Source: Rhodococcus sp. H36-A4
GTDB taxonomy: Bacteria > Actinomycetota > Actinomycetes > Mycobacteriales > Mycobacteriaceae
DNA: 64,000 nt
Direction of reading: 5' to 3'
Assembly: GCF_027158005.1 (NCBI RefSeq)
Contig: NZ_JAPVLQ010000006.1
Coordinates: 405,573-469,572 of the forward strand
Shown: positions 27,862 through 36,966 of the stretch, piece after piece
How the letters are laid out: each line of letters starts with the position of its first letter
Position numbering within the stretch: position 1 is the stretch's first letter
Made by a program: the position numbers and the translations under genes
Notes under the pieces: generated by a model
What the model was told of the DNA's origin: nothing
The model's database searches: none
What the model saw: only the letters and a program-made list of their open reading frames with translations

Positions 27862-28542
27862 TCAGTCGATCACACCGGTTGCGAGCCGGTATCCGACTCC
27901 CCGAATCGTCTCGATGCTCTTGCGGTCGAACGGCTGATCCACCTTCTTGCGGAGGTAACCGATGTAGACCTCGACGATGTTCTCGTCCCCGTCATAATTC
28001 GCATCCCATACCGATCGCACGATCTCGGACTTGGTGACCACCACCCCACTGCGCCGCATCAGAAACTCGAGCACGCTGTACTCACGAGGGGTGAGCGATA
28101 GCTCCGATCCCGCCCGCATGACGCGGTGCCGCGCCGGATCCAATTCCAAATCGCCGACAGTCAACACTGCAGGACGCTCCGGAGCTCCTCGCCGCACCAG
28201 AGCCCGCAACCGAGCGACCAACACCACGAACGAAAACGGTTTGATCAGATAGTCATCCGCACCGAGATCGAAGGCATCGGCAAGATCGTATTCACCGTCC
28301 TTGGCTGAAAGCATCAAAATCGGAGTCCACACACCCTGCGCCCGCAGATCCCGCACGATGTCGTAACCATGCTTACTCGGCAACATGATGTCGAGTACGA
28401 GCGCATCGAACGCCCCGGAGACCGCGGTGTGAAACCCCTCGTCACCGTCGTGCTCAACCTCGACAGCGAAACCCTCGGCCACGAGACCGCGACGCACCAT
28501 CTCCGCCAAACGCACCTCGTCCTCGACCACCAGTACCCTCAT
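27862..28542 (-). CDS. OmpR/PhoP-type response regulator
   Basis: A 226-residue regulator. The receiver domain (1-120) has Glu-Asp-Glu near residue 7, the phospho-acceptor Asp in Leu-Asp-Ile-Met-Leu-Pro (about 50) and Lys-Pro-Phe near 101. The winged-helix domain (about 128-225) has Leu-Thr-Pro-Arg-Glu-Tyr-Ser-Val-Leu and the recognition helix before Gly-Val-Gly-Tyr-Arg-Leu. The ATG at 28542 has GGAG six bases upstream. It is the cognate partner of the kinase at 25598-27001 by position. Confidence 0.92.
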   Translation of the reverse strand: MRVLVVEDEVRLAEMVRRGLVAEGFAVEVEHDGDEGFHTAVSGAFDALVLDIMLPSKHGYDIVRDLRAQGVWTPILMLSAKDGEYDLADAFDLGADDYLIKPFSFVVLVARLRALVRRGAPERPAVLTVGDLELDPARHRVMRAGSELSLTPREYSVLEFLMRRSGVVVTKSEIVRSVWDANYDGDENIVEVYIGYLRKKVDQPFDRKSIETIRGVGYRLATGVID

Positions 28543-28590
28543 CGGCAACTCCATCTGTGTGAGTCCGAAGAAGTACACCAGAACCAGGAG

Positions 28591-29463
28591 ATGGACAGCG
28601 ATACGCTTTCAGCGGTTCTTCAGGTTTACATCTGCACACTGATGCTCGTGCTCCTCTCCTCATCGACGTCCGCCGTGCATTCAACGGTCACCGAAGTATT
28701 CACCGAAGCCGCCTCCACCGACGTCGAAGCGGTCGGGCTCGCGGTCGCCTTCGGTCTCGTGATCCTCGGAATAGTGCTCCGGACGCGCGACAATCGAGCC
28801 CGCGGGGCGATCTTCTCCGCACTGGGTTATGCCTTCGCTGTGCTGGTCCTGGCCGTCGCGGTACACAGCGACGGCGCTCTGACCGGCGCCGACGCACCAG
28901 TCGCCCAATGGTTCGTCGATCACCGAAGTTCCACCCTCGATCACCTGGCAACCGCCATCACCATCGCAGGCGGCCCGCCCGAAACAGCAGCATTGGGCAT
29001 CCTCGTCGCGGTAGTGCTGATCTGGAGAACCAAGCGCTACGGCCCAGCGGTGGTAGTGCTTGCGACCGTCGCGGCAGCATCGTTTCTGTGCAGTGCACTG
29101 AAACTGATCGTCGGCCGCGACCGCCCACCACTGTCGATGCAGCTGATGCTCGAAACCGATCACTCTTTCCCATCAGGGCACGTCACCGGCAGCGCAGCCC
29201 TACTGATGATGATCGCGCTCATCGCCAGCGCGCGATGCCCAACGGCAGCACGCGTCCTGTTCCTCGCTATCACTCTCGCCATCACCGTCATTGTCGCCTG
29301 CACACGCATGTATCTCGGAGTCCATTGGCTCACCGACGTCTGCGCCGGCGCCCTCATCGCCGCAGCAATGGTCACCCTCGGCGGCTACGCACTACACCGA
29401 CTCGACACTGCGACTACGGACGAATCCACACCGACCCGGCACGTCAGTCAGGTGGCGCAATAG
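28591..29463 (+). CDS. PAP2 family membrane phosphatase
   Basis: About 290 residues with six membrane helices. The acid-phosphatase signature is present in three parts: Lys-x6-Arg-Pro (Lys-Leu-Ile-Val-Gly-Arg-Asp-Arg-Pro, about 170), Pro-Ser-Gly-His (about 193) and Thr-Arg-x5-His-x3-Asp (about 235-245). Substrates are lipid phosphates such as undecaprenyl pyrophosphate or phosphatidic acid. The ATG at 28591 is immediately preceded by AGGAG, a spacing that is too short, so the start may lie further in. The 48-base gap to the divergent regulator is tight for two promoters. Confidence 0.83.
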   Translation: MDSDTLSAVLQVYICTLMLVLLSSSTSAVHSTVTEVFTEAASTDVEAVGLAVAFGLVILGIVLRTRDNRARGAIFSALGYAFAVLVLAVAVHSDGALTGADAPVAQWFVDHRSSTLDHLATAITIAGGPPETAALGILVAVVLIWRTKRYGPAVVVLATVAAASFLCSALKLIVGRDRPPLSMQLMLETDHSFPSGHVTGSAALLMMIALIASARCPTAARVLFLAITLAITVIVACTRMYLGVHWLTDVCAGALIAAAMVTLGGYALHRLDTATTDESTPTRHVSQVAQ

Positions 29464-29504
29464 TGCCCTATCCTTGGGGCATATCAGTGAGTGAGGTGAA
29501 TCCT

Positions 29505-29888
29505 GTGCGTAGAGCGTCCGGTCAGCTGGAAGAGTCCATCGTGCAGCTGCTCGGTGAGCATCGAGAGCTGTCGGTATCGGAGGCTCGCGCTCACCTGGAC
29601 GCCGAACTCGCCCACACCACCGTGATGACCGCGCTGGTTCGGCTCCATGGCAAAGGTCTGGTCGAGCGGGAACGCCGAGGCAGATCGTTCGTCTACACCC
29701 TCACAGCACCGGTAAACGAGATTCCTGCGCTTCGTGCCGCGATGCGTATGCGAACCGAACTCGGTGAGCGGGACAAGCGTGCGGATGTGCTGGCAAGTTT
29801 CGTCGCGTCCTTGGACCCCGAGGACGAGGCAACGCTGCGCAATCTGCTCTCACCTGATGCAGGCGATCTGGAAGAGCAAGGGCTGTGA
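29505..29888 (+). CDS. BlaI/MecI family regulator
   Basis: A 127-residue winged-helix repressor. It opens with Gly-Gln-Leu-Glu-x-x-Ile, then Leu-Ser-Val-Ser-Glu-Ala-Arg, Thr-Thr-Val-Met-Thr-Ala-Leu-Val-Arg-Leu and Gly-Leu-Val-Glu-Arg, the pattern of BlaI HTH proteins. The GTG at 29505 has GAGGTG upstream; GTG 29487 is an alternative. The downstream M56 peptidase gene overlaps its stop by four bases, as in mycobacterial BlaI-M56 pairs. It probably represses its own operon and cell-wall or beta-lactam response genes. Confidence 0.88.
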   Translation: MRRASGQLEESIVQLLGEHRELSVSEARAHLDAELAHTTVMTALVRLHGKGLVERERRGRSFVYTLTAPVNEIPALRAAMRMRTELGERDKRADVLASFVASLDPEDEATLRNLLSPDAGDLEEQGL

Positions 29889-30772
29889 CGCTACTTGTGT
29901 TCGTGGCCGCATTCCCCTGGGTAGTGTCGCTGGCGATTCGCATGAACATCGAACGCATCGATCGCCGGTTCACTCCCTCGACTGCTGTGGTGCTGTTTCC
30001 AATTCTCGCCGTCGTGACCGCATTCTCGATTGTCGCCTCGATGGTGGCAATTGCTGCAGTCATGGTTTCCTCACCCAATCCCTTCCGAATTGTGCTGGGT
30101 GTTGCACTTCTCGGGTGGATTCTCTGGCGGTCCATCGAGGTGTCACTGCATCTTCGACGGGTTGTAGTCAGTTCCTCGATGGCTTCGCGCTTCGGAGCCG
30201 AAGCCAGAACACCAGGGGGAACAGTTCTCGTCGACTCCGCTGAACCCGACGCCTTTGCCGTGCCATCCGGTGGCGGTGCTGTTGTGGTGACAACCGGCCT
30301 CGCGGAGGCTCTGTCCGATGCCGAATTGCGTGCGGTCATCGAACATGAACGTGCGCATCTGCGATTTCGCCACGCCCTATGGATTCAGATGTGCGAGATC
30401 GCGGCCCAATTCGATCCGGTACTGCGCCCGTTGGTGGTTCGGGTACGACATGCCGCGGAACGTCAAGCAGATGAATACTCCGCAACATTCGGCCGGAATG
30501 TGACTGTGTCTGCGCTCGCGCGAACGGCTTTGCTCCGCACTCATCTCGAGAGGGATGCGCAGTCTCGGAAACTTGCAAGTACCGGTGGTGATGTCGTTCG
30601 GCGTGTGCGTGCTTTGACCGAGCCCCCGCCGGAGCGCCAGCGTTACGCCGTCGTCGTCGCCGGCCTGGTGGTGATAGCCGCATGCGCGTCGATCTCGATA
30701 GCGCTGTTCGACGTGGCGCAGGACGTCATCGCGCCGGAGGCCGGAGAAACGCCTTCATCTGTCTTCCGATAG
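29885..30772 (+). CDS. M56 (BlaR1-like) family membrane peptidase
   Basis: A 295-residue membrane metalloprotease. Several N-terminal helices precede the zinc motif His-Glu-Arg-Ala-His (about 150-154) in Glu-His-Glu-Arg-Ala-His-Leu, and a helix near the C-terminus follows. It lacks the extracellular penicillin-binding sensor domain of full BlaR1, so it cannot sense beta-lactams that way. GTG 29885 overlaps the BlaI stop. It would cleave BlaI or an anti-factor in response to an unknown signal. Confidence 0.86.
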   Translation: MTLLVFVAAFPWVVSLAIRMNIERIDRRFTPSTAVVLFPILAVVTAFSIVASMVAIAAVMVSSPNPFRIVLGVALLGWILWRSIEVSLHLRRVVVSSSMASRFGAEARTPGGTVLVDSAEPDAFAVPSGGGAVVVTTGLAEALSDAELRAVIEHERAHLRFRHALWIQMCEIAAQFDPVLRPLVVRVRHAAERQADEYSATFGRNVTVSALARTALLRTHLERDAQSRKLASTGGDVVRRVRALTEPPPERQRYAVVVAGLVVIAACASISIALFDVAQDVIAPEAGETPSSVFR

Positions 30773-30816
30773 CTTTGGCCGGAGGCGGGATCTTAGTTCT
30801 CGCCGTCGGCTTCCCG

Positions 30817-31308
30817 TCACTTGCTCGGGCCATCCTCCGCGGGGGCAGAAGTGACGGTGTCACCCCACGCTGCACGCGCACCGGAATCTCCGATCCGATA
30901 CACCTGGACAATCGTTGCCACCCCGACAAGGACAGCCACAATCACGACGGCAACCGATAGCCACCGCACCGGCGGCTTCTCGCGGCGTTCACGTAAATGT
31001 TGGAGTACCAGCAATGCCGCAACCACGACAGCTGCGATTGCGAAATAGAGCATGGTGTCGCCGAGCCCGGCATGCGTCTCTACTGCTGCGGACTTCGGAA
31101 CGCGCTTTTCCAACCATTCACCGGCATCCGTGGTGAGCGGTGTCAGCACCAGAATCAGCACCGACAAAGCCGCGATCAACCAGACGAATCTTCGACGCAC
31201 CCCTGCCCACACACTGGCCGCGACGGCGAGAAGTGCAGTCAGTGGCGCGAGGACCACGACGAAGTGAATCAACAGAATATGGGCTGGTAGGCCGTTGATC
31301 GTGGACAC
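30817..31308 (-). CDS. DUF2231-like multi-pass membrane protein
   Basis: A 163-residue protein with four membrane helices. The opening Gly-Leu-Pro-Ala-His-Ile-Leu-Leu-Ile-His-Phe-Val resembles the DUF2231 His pair, and Pro-Leu-Thr-Thr-Asp-Ala-Gly-Glu-Trp lies between helices 2 and 3. These His and acidic residues could bind heme or metal, but that is inference. The GTG at 31308 has AGGAAAACCA upstream. It is the last gene after the NRPS on the same strand, 62 bases away. Confidence 0.7.
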   Translation of the reverse strand: MSTINGLPAHILLIHFVVVLAPLTALLAVAASVWAGVRRRFVWLIAALSVLILVLTPLTTDAGEWLEKRVPKSAAVETHAGLGDTMLYFAIAAVVVAALLVLQHLRERREKPPVRWLSVAVVIVAVLVGVATIVQVYRIGDSGARAAWGDTVTSAPAEDGPSK

Positions 31309-31370
31309 TGGTTTTCCTACTTTCGGTTGCACGTGCGATGCACCACGTATTGCACGAATTGCATTGCTTC

Positions 31371-34300
31371 TCAGTCGAGTACACGATTCCACTGCGCCTT
31401 CGAATTGGCGATGATGTCACGTACGACCTGCTCGTAAGACTGGCCGAACTCGGCGACTGTCGTCCCGTCGAACAACGCCGTTGGATAGACGATGTCCACC
31501 CCGATCGCGGTGACAAGTCCCGCTTCGTCCCGACGTTCGGTGACATGGACGTGCATATCGCATTTGGCGATATCCAGCGGACGTGGAGTTACCTCGAAAT
31601 TGGCGTCGTCGACGTCGAACTTCGAAGTGGTGAAGATATCCAGGGACAAGGCGACTTGAAAGAGTGGATGCAAGGAATCGACGGGGTCCTCGACGAGATC
31701 ACCCGCGACGTCGACGAACGGGGCAGTTGCATGATCGAGTGCTCTCAGTTCGCTGGTACGCCCCAGGGCAAGGACATCGTCGAACGTTCGCGCGGACGCG
31801 ATATTCGTGCGGATGGCGACCGTATTGGTGAACATTCCTACGAGTTGCTCGAACCTCGGATCGTCTCGAGCTGCAACAGGAGTGCCGATGACGATGTCGG
31901 TGGTCGTGCTGAGCCGCGCCAGAAGGACGAGCAGTGCTGACCGAAGTACGGTGAATCGTCCTGTCCGGCTACGGTGACCGAGCCCGTCCAGCCCATCCAC
32001 GACAGCTGAGTCGAATTCCAGCGAAACCCGGGCGCCGGAGAAATCCCACAGGTCTGGCCTCGGCCGGTCCAGGGGCAAACCGATATCTGGTGGTGCTCCA
32101 AGCAACTCCTTGCGCCAGAATGCGATATCGGCGGCGGTGGACCGAGCTGCGGCCCATACGCTGAAGTCCGAGTACTCCAGCGGCAACTCTGTCCAATCAA
32201 CGTTCCTGCCAGCGGCCCGGGCCCGATACGCGTGAACGAAGTCCGAAGCCAACACACCCAGTGACCACCCATCTGCAGCGATGTGGTGCACAACGCACGC
32301 GAGCAGATGATGATCAGAAGCGAGCGAGAACAGCTGCGCCCGGATGGGACGCTCGGACCGAACATCGAATGGTTCTGCCAATACCGCATCTACCTCGTCG
32401 GCATCGAACGCAGTCGCCCCGAACGCTGGTCCGGCAAGACGAACATTCTGTTCGATGACTTGGCTGGGGCCCCTCACTGAATCCGGATACACCGTCCTCA
32501 AGCTTCGATGTCGGACCGTCAGATCTGCGAACGCTGCTTCCGCCGCGCCCGCATCGAACGAGCCCGTGATGTCGATGGTGAACGGCAAGTTGTACAACGG
32601 AAGGAGTGCGCCTCGATCGATGTGGCGCTGCTGCGGAGCGAGCGGGATGTACACCGCAGTGTCCGCCAGGCCCCGCTCAGGACCAGAAGGGTAGGCCGAA
32701 CCCTGGTCGGTGGACCGGGCTTCCACCAGCGCAGACAGAGCACGGACCGAAGGCGCCTCGGTGAGGTCTCGTACGCCGATCTCCACGCTGGTGTCGACGC
32801 GGACGAGAGCGAGAACTCTGGTGGCTGCCAGCGAATCGCCACCCAGATCGAAGAAGGACGTCTCGACGTCGACGTGGTCCGCACCGAGAATGCGCGCATA
32901 CGCCGCCGCGATCGCAATTTCGGTGGCACCCGAGGGCTCTATGCCACGTGCCTTCGGCTGAATCTGCGGAGTTGGCACGGGAAGCGCTGCGCGGTCGAGC
33001 TTTCCGTTGACTGTCAGAGGGATCGCGTCGAGAATGGTCATTGTCGACGGAATCATGTGTGCGGGCAACCGCTGTCCAATATCCAGTCGAATCTGCTGTG
33101 TATCGACAGCCTGTTCGATGGGCACGATGTAGCCGTCGATGCGTAGCCCACCATCGGGGCCGTAGCGCACGGTCGAGGATGCTGCGGTGACCTGTGGATG
33201 CGCGCGCAGAGCCGCATCGATTTCTCCGAGTTCGACGCGGTTGCCTCGGATCTTGATCTGATCGTCGGTTCTGCCGAGAAATTCGAGGTTTCCGTCTTTC
33301 AGGAGTCGTGCCAGGTCGCCACTACGGAAGAGCCGTGACCCCCTGCTGCCGAAAGGGTTTGCGATGAACCGTGTGGCGGTGTCGGCACTGCGGCGCAGGT
33401 ATCCACGGGCCAGACCACGTGTCTCGATGAAGATCTCACCGGTGGCACCGGCGGGCACCGGGTGCAGGGTGCGGTCGAGGAGGTAGATCGCCGCCCCTGT
33501 CATGGCTGCACCGATTCCGATCACCTCACCTGTGTGTAGCGGGCCGGTCATGGTGACACTGCATGTTGTTTCGGTCGGCCCGTAGGCGTTGAGCAAGCGT
33601 CGGTTCGGGGACCAGCGATCGACGATATCTCGGTGTGCCGCCTCACCACCGATGATGATGGTCTCGATGCCCTTCAGCTCTGATGAATCGAGTGTGGCCA
33701 GAGCCGAAGGGGTGATCAACAGATGGGTGATCGATTCGCGTGAAAGTAGTTCAGCGAGTTCGAGTCCACCGTACACACCGGGTGGCGCGATCACGACCGT
33801 CGCGCCGGAGATCGCGGCCGCCAGCAGTTCGACGACTGCGGTGTCGAATCCCGGTGAGGAGAGATGACAGATGCGCGAGGAGGAGTCGAGGTGGTAGCTG
33901 GCTCGAATGTGTTGTGTGAGTGCACCGATCCCGTCGTGAGTGACGATCGCTCCCTTCGGCTTGCCGGTCGAGCCGGAGGTATAGATGAGGTACGCGGCGC
34001 TATCTGCCCTGTAGTCGACCGATACGACAGCAGGGGCGGAGCGTGTCGGTTCGGCGGGATTGTCGATGTCTATCCATTGCACCTCCCCCAGTTCGGATTC
34101 GAGGTGCTCGAATGTGCACAGGCCGACCCTTGCAGAGCAGTCGCGGAGGATGAACTCGGCTCGTTGCCGGGGATAGTTCGGGTCGATGGGGACGTACACT
34201 CCGCCCACTCGCGCTACTGCCCAGAACGCCGCGACTTCGGCGATCGATCGAGACGCGCGGACCGCAACCATGTCCTCGGGCCCGACTCCGCGGTCGATCA

Positions 34301-35771
34301 ATGCCCGGGCGAGACGGTCGACTCGCGTGGACAATTCGGCATACGTGACGACTTCGGTATCGCGGACAGCAATCCGATCGCCGTAGAGACGGACCGCCTC
34401 GTCGAACACTTCGATCAGCGAAGTCGAGCTCTCGGCATCTGCGCCGACGGACGCGGGTGAGGTTCGCGTTTCTTCGGGAAAGAAGAGCTCGAGATCCGCC
34501 ACAGCGGTGTCTCCGCAACCAGGTTCGGTGAAGCCGTCGAGAAAATGTAAGAAGCGGCAGTGATACCGGGATAGATCAGCGGTTGTGTATACGGTCGGGT
34601 TCGCCTCGAAATCGATACGGGGATGCGTGGCAGTTCTACTCGGATAGATATTGACCGCAAGATCGGCGACCGGACCTGTCGTCACGATGTGGATCTGACC
34701 GTCCAGATCACCGACGGTGATGTTGTTGGCGAACATCATCACGTTGACGGTGGGCCCGAATTGGCCGACGCGAAGCGGAGATCCGCTCACCGATGCAGCG
34801 GGTCTGCTGCGCTGGTGCCGCAATACTCCACTCAATGCCACTTCTGTCGATTTGACGACGCTGTCGACCGTGGCCGATCCGACTCCGGACAATCGCAGAG
34901 GGACCACATTCGACACCGAGGATCCGGCACGGCGTAGCAATGCCGTCGGCCTCGCGGACACCGGCAACGACAGGTGTACATCGTCGGAACCGGTCATGCG
35001 CGCAAGGAAAGCGGCGAACGCAGCGATCACCACACTCGATGTTGCGCGATCGCCGACCGACCATGAAACGGTCGAAGACGTCCGGTGCGCGTCGGTGTCC
35101 GCGCCGATCGTCACGGACAACGGTTCGGGCTGCACCGCCCGACCCAGGGTGACCGGAATCGATTCTGCTGCATCAGCATTCGTAGTTTCCCAAAACTGTC
35201 CATCACGCTCGAATCGCGAGGACGTTCGATATCTTTCGTCCTCGTCGACAAGGGCGGCCGGAGACGACAGGTGGAGAGGTTCCGGTTCGGTCCCGGCTCG
35301 GGAGGCCGAGTAGATCGCGGCGGCCCGCTCGAGCACTTTCATCGATGCAAAGCCGTCGAGCGCGATGTGGTGGGCTCGGGTGTACCAGAGCACATGGTCA
35401 TCGGCGAGACGAAAGAGCCGCAACCGGACAAGTGGCCCATCCATCGGCAGCGGGGATCGACAATCGTCGTCTATCCATTGGAGCGCAGAACTCAATGCGC
35501 TCGGGTGCGCTCTGAGATCGACAATCTGCGCGACGTCATGGATCTGTGTCGTGAATACCTGAGCGGGCCGTCCCTCGATGTCGACGACGCGCATGCTCGA
35601 CGAAGAGAATTCGAGGTGTGCCTGCAATCCACTGTCGAGTAATTCATCTACATCGACCTCACCGGTGATGTCTACGTAATAGGCGATGGTGAAGGGGATG
35701 TCCGGCATGAGCTGTTGCGCATACCAGATATCAGCTTGAGTCGAACTCAAGGGCAACGAGTCTTCGAGCAC
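31371..35771 (-). CDS. Nonribosomal peptide synthetase, C-A-T-C
   Basis: About 1466 residues. Domain order: condensation (1-430, His-His-Ile-Ala-Leu-Asp-Gly near 137), adenylation (440-925, with Tyr-Thr-Ser-Gly-Ser-Thr-Gly-Lys-Pro-Lys-Gly near 597 and Asn-Gly-Lys-Leu-Asp-Arg near 923), thiolation (945-1015, Gly-Gly-Asp-Ser-Leu near 977) and a second condensation (1035-1466, His-His-Ile-Ala-Ala-Asp-Gly near 1164). There is no thioesterase or second adenylation domain. Read by alignment to GrsA, the specificity residues are about D-T-V-L-I-G-A-C-S, which I cannot assign. GTG 35771 was chosen for GGGAGG five bases upstream. Divergent ABC genes may export the product. Confidence 0.9.
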   Translation of the reverse strand: MLEDSLPLSSTQADIWYAQQLMPDIPFTIAYYVDITGEVDVDELLDSGLQAHLEFSSSSMRVVDIEGRPAQVFTTQIHDVAQIVDLRAHPSALSSALQWIDDDCRSPLPMDGPLVRLRLFRLADDHVLWYTRAHHIALDGFASMKVLERAAAIYSASRAGTEPEPLHLSSPAALVDEDERYRTSSRFERDGQFWETTNADAAESIPVTLGRAVQPEPLSVTIGADTDAHRTSSTVSWSVGDRATSSVVIAAFAAFLARMTGSDDVHLSLPVSARPTALLRRAGSSVSNVVPLRLSGVGSATVDSVVKSTEVALSGVLRHQRSRPAASVSGSPLRVGQFGPTVNVMMFANNITVGDLDGQIHIVTTGPVADLAVNIYPSRTATHPRIDFEANPTVYTTADLSRYHCRFLHFLDGFTEPGCGDTAVADLELFFPEETRTSPASVGADAESSTSLIEVFDEAVRLYGDRIAVRDTEVVTYAELSTRVDRLARALIDRGVGPEDMVAVRASRSIAEVAAFWAVARVGGVYVPIDPNYPRQRAEFILRDCSARVGLCTFEHLESELGEVQWIDIDNPAEPTRSAPAVVSVDYRADSAAYLIYTSGSTGKPKGAIVTHDGIGALTQHIRASYHLDSSSRICHLSSPGFDTAVVELLAAAISGATVVIAPPGVYGGLELAELLSRESITHLLITPSALATLDSSELKGIETIIIGGEAAHRDIVDRWSPNRRLLNAYGPTETTCSVTMTGPLHTGEVIGIGAAMTGAAIYLLDRTLHPVPAGATGEIFIETRGLARGYLRRSADTATRFIANPFGSRGSRLFRSGDLARLLKDGNLEFLGRTDDQIKIRGNRVELGEIDAALRAHPQVTAASSTVRYGPDGGLRIDGYIVPIEQAVDTQQIRLDIGQRLPAHMIPSTMTILDAIPLTVNGKLDRAALPVPTPQIQPKARGIEPSGATEIAIAAAYARILGADHVDVETSFFDLGGDSLAATRVLALVRVDTSVEIGVRDLTEAPSVRALSALVEARSTDQGSAYPSGPERGLADTAVYIPLAPQQRHIDRGALLPLYNLPFTIDITGSFDAGAAEAAFADLTVRHRSLRTVYPDSVRGPSQVIEQNVRLAGPAFGATAFDADEVDAVLAEPFDVRSERPIRAQLFSLASDHHLLACVVHHIAADGWSLGVLASDFVHAYRARAAGRNVDWTELPLEYSDFSVWAAARSTAADIAFWRKELLGAPPDIGLPLDRPRPDLWDFSGARVSLEFDSAVVDGLDGLGHRSRTGRFTVLRSALLVLLARLSTTTDIVIGTPVAARDDPRFEQLVGMFTNTVAIRTNIASARTFDDVLALGRTSELRALDHATAPFVDVAGDLVEDPVDSLHPLFQVALSLDIFTTSKFDVDDANFEVTPRPLDIAKCDMHVHVTERRDEAGLVTAIGVDIVYPTALFDGTTVAEFGQSYEQVVRDIIANSKAQWNRVLD

Positions 35772-35794
35772 GGCATCCTCCCGCATCAGCACCG

Positions 35795-35816
35795 AACTAC
35801 TACATGGTGAGTAGTT
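35795..35816. promoter_or_regulatory. inverted repeat at the NRPS promoter
   Basis: AACTACT (35795-35801) and AGTAGTT (35810-35816) are perfect 7-base arms with an 8-base spacer, 24 bases upstream of the NRPS start. This is the position of a repressor operator. No regulator gene is adjacent. Confidence 0.4.
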
Positions 35817-36006
35817 TCAGGCTACATGCGCCGCGGATCGAAGAGGAAACACTCGCGTCACGTCGAGCACGAGCATGATCGAAATCGACAAACCCGACCC
35901 CGAAATCTTCGTACACTGACTATCTGACGGAACTTCCGCAACACCGCCGACTTGTCGACGGATCTGGACAGCGATCACCCACCGCTACCGCGAGGGACAC
36001 GATGCA

Positions 36007-36966
36007 ATGATGTCTAAGCAGCCTGCGATAAGGACCGATCGACTCACCAAGCAGTTCGGCGCATTCACTGCCGTGTGCGATCTCGACCTCGAGGTCGAAC
36101 GCGGTGAAGTATTCGGTTTCCTCGGCCCCAACGGTGCCGGAAAGTCGACCACGATCCGCACACTCCTGGACCAGATCCGGCCCACCTCCGGTCGCGCACG
36201 GATCCTCGGGATGGACTCGCGCAAGGACTCGTTGAAAATCCGGTCCGCGATCGGATACGTGCCTGGGGACCTGGCCCTTTACCCCAAACTGACCGGAGCA
36301 GAAACGCTGCGGTACTTCGCGCGTCTTCGCGGCGGGGTCGACCACAAGTATGTCGATCAGCTCGCGGAGCGGTTGCGAGCAGACCTGTCGAAGAAGGTCG
36401 GCGACTACTCCACCGGCAATCGGCAAAAAATCGGGTTGATTCAGGCGTTCATGCACAAACCGGATCTACTGATTCTCGACGAACCGACCGCGGGACTGGA
36501 CCCACTGGTGCAGCGCGAGTTCAACACGATGCTGCACGAGGTGCGCGAGGAAGGGCGCACCGTGTTCTTGTCCTCGCACACTCTGTCCGAGGTCGAACGC
36601 GTCGCCGGACGGGTCGGCATCATCAGAGAAGGCCGACTCGTAGCAGTCGAGCGCATCGCGGACCTGCAAGCGAAAGCGATCCGGCGACTCGACATCGAGT
36701 TCGCGGAGCCGGTGTCACCAAAGCTCTTCGCGCAGGTAGACACCGTCCGTGAGGTCACCGTCGACGGCACCCACGCCACCGTGGCGTTCGACGGCCCGAT
36801 CAACGGCATATTGGCGGCGGCGATGTCGCACGAACTGGTCGATTTACATACCCGTGATGCCGACCTGGAGGAGATTTTCCTGGCCTACTACCGCGGCAGT
36901 TCCGAAGACTCAGACGACGGAGACTCAGAAGACGGTGCGAAGAAGGATCCATCAGATGTCCACTGA
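36007..36966 (+). CDS. ABC transporter ATP-binding protein
   Basis: A 319-residue ABC ATPase. Walker A is Gly-Pro-Asn-Gly-Ala-Gly-Lys-Ser-Thr (about 41-49). The signature is a variant, Tyr-Ser-Thr-Gly-Asn-Arg-Gln-Lys, near 138. Walker B ends Leu-Ile-Leu-Asp-Glu-Pro-Thr near 160, and the switch His is in Leu-Ser-Ser-His-Thr-Leu. It is of the DrrA/antibiotic-exporter type with a C-terminal extension ending acidic. Its stop overlaps the first permease by 11 bases. It energises the two permeases downstream. Confidence 0.92.
   Translation: MMSKQPAIRTDRLTKQFGAFTAVCDLDLEVERGEVFGFLGPNGAGKSTTIRTLLDQIRPTSGRARILGMDSRKDSLKIRSAIGYVPGDLALYPKLTGAETLRYFARLRGGVDHKYVDQLAERLRADLSKKVGDYSTGNRQKIGLIQAFMHKPDLLILDEPTAGLDPLVQREFNTMLHEVREEGRTVFLSSHTLSEVERVAGRVGIIREGRLVAVERIADLQAKAIRRLDIEFAEPVSPKLFAQVDTVREVTVDGTHATVAFDGPINGILAAAMSHELVDLHTRDADLEEIFLAYYRGSSEDSDDGDSEDGAKKDPSDVH

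Noticed and set aside
31338..31940. 200-residue plus-strand frame inside the NRPS gene
   Set aside because: It is antisense to strong condensation-domain coding sequence and has no independent motif.
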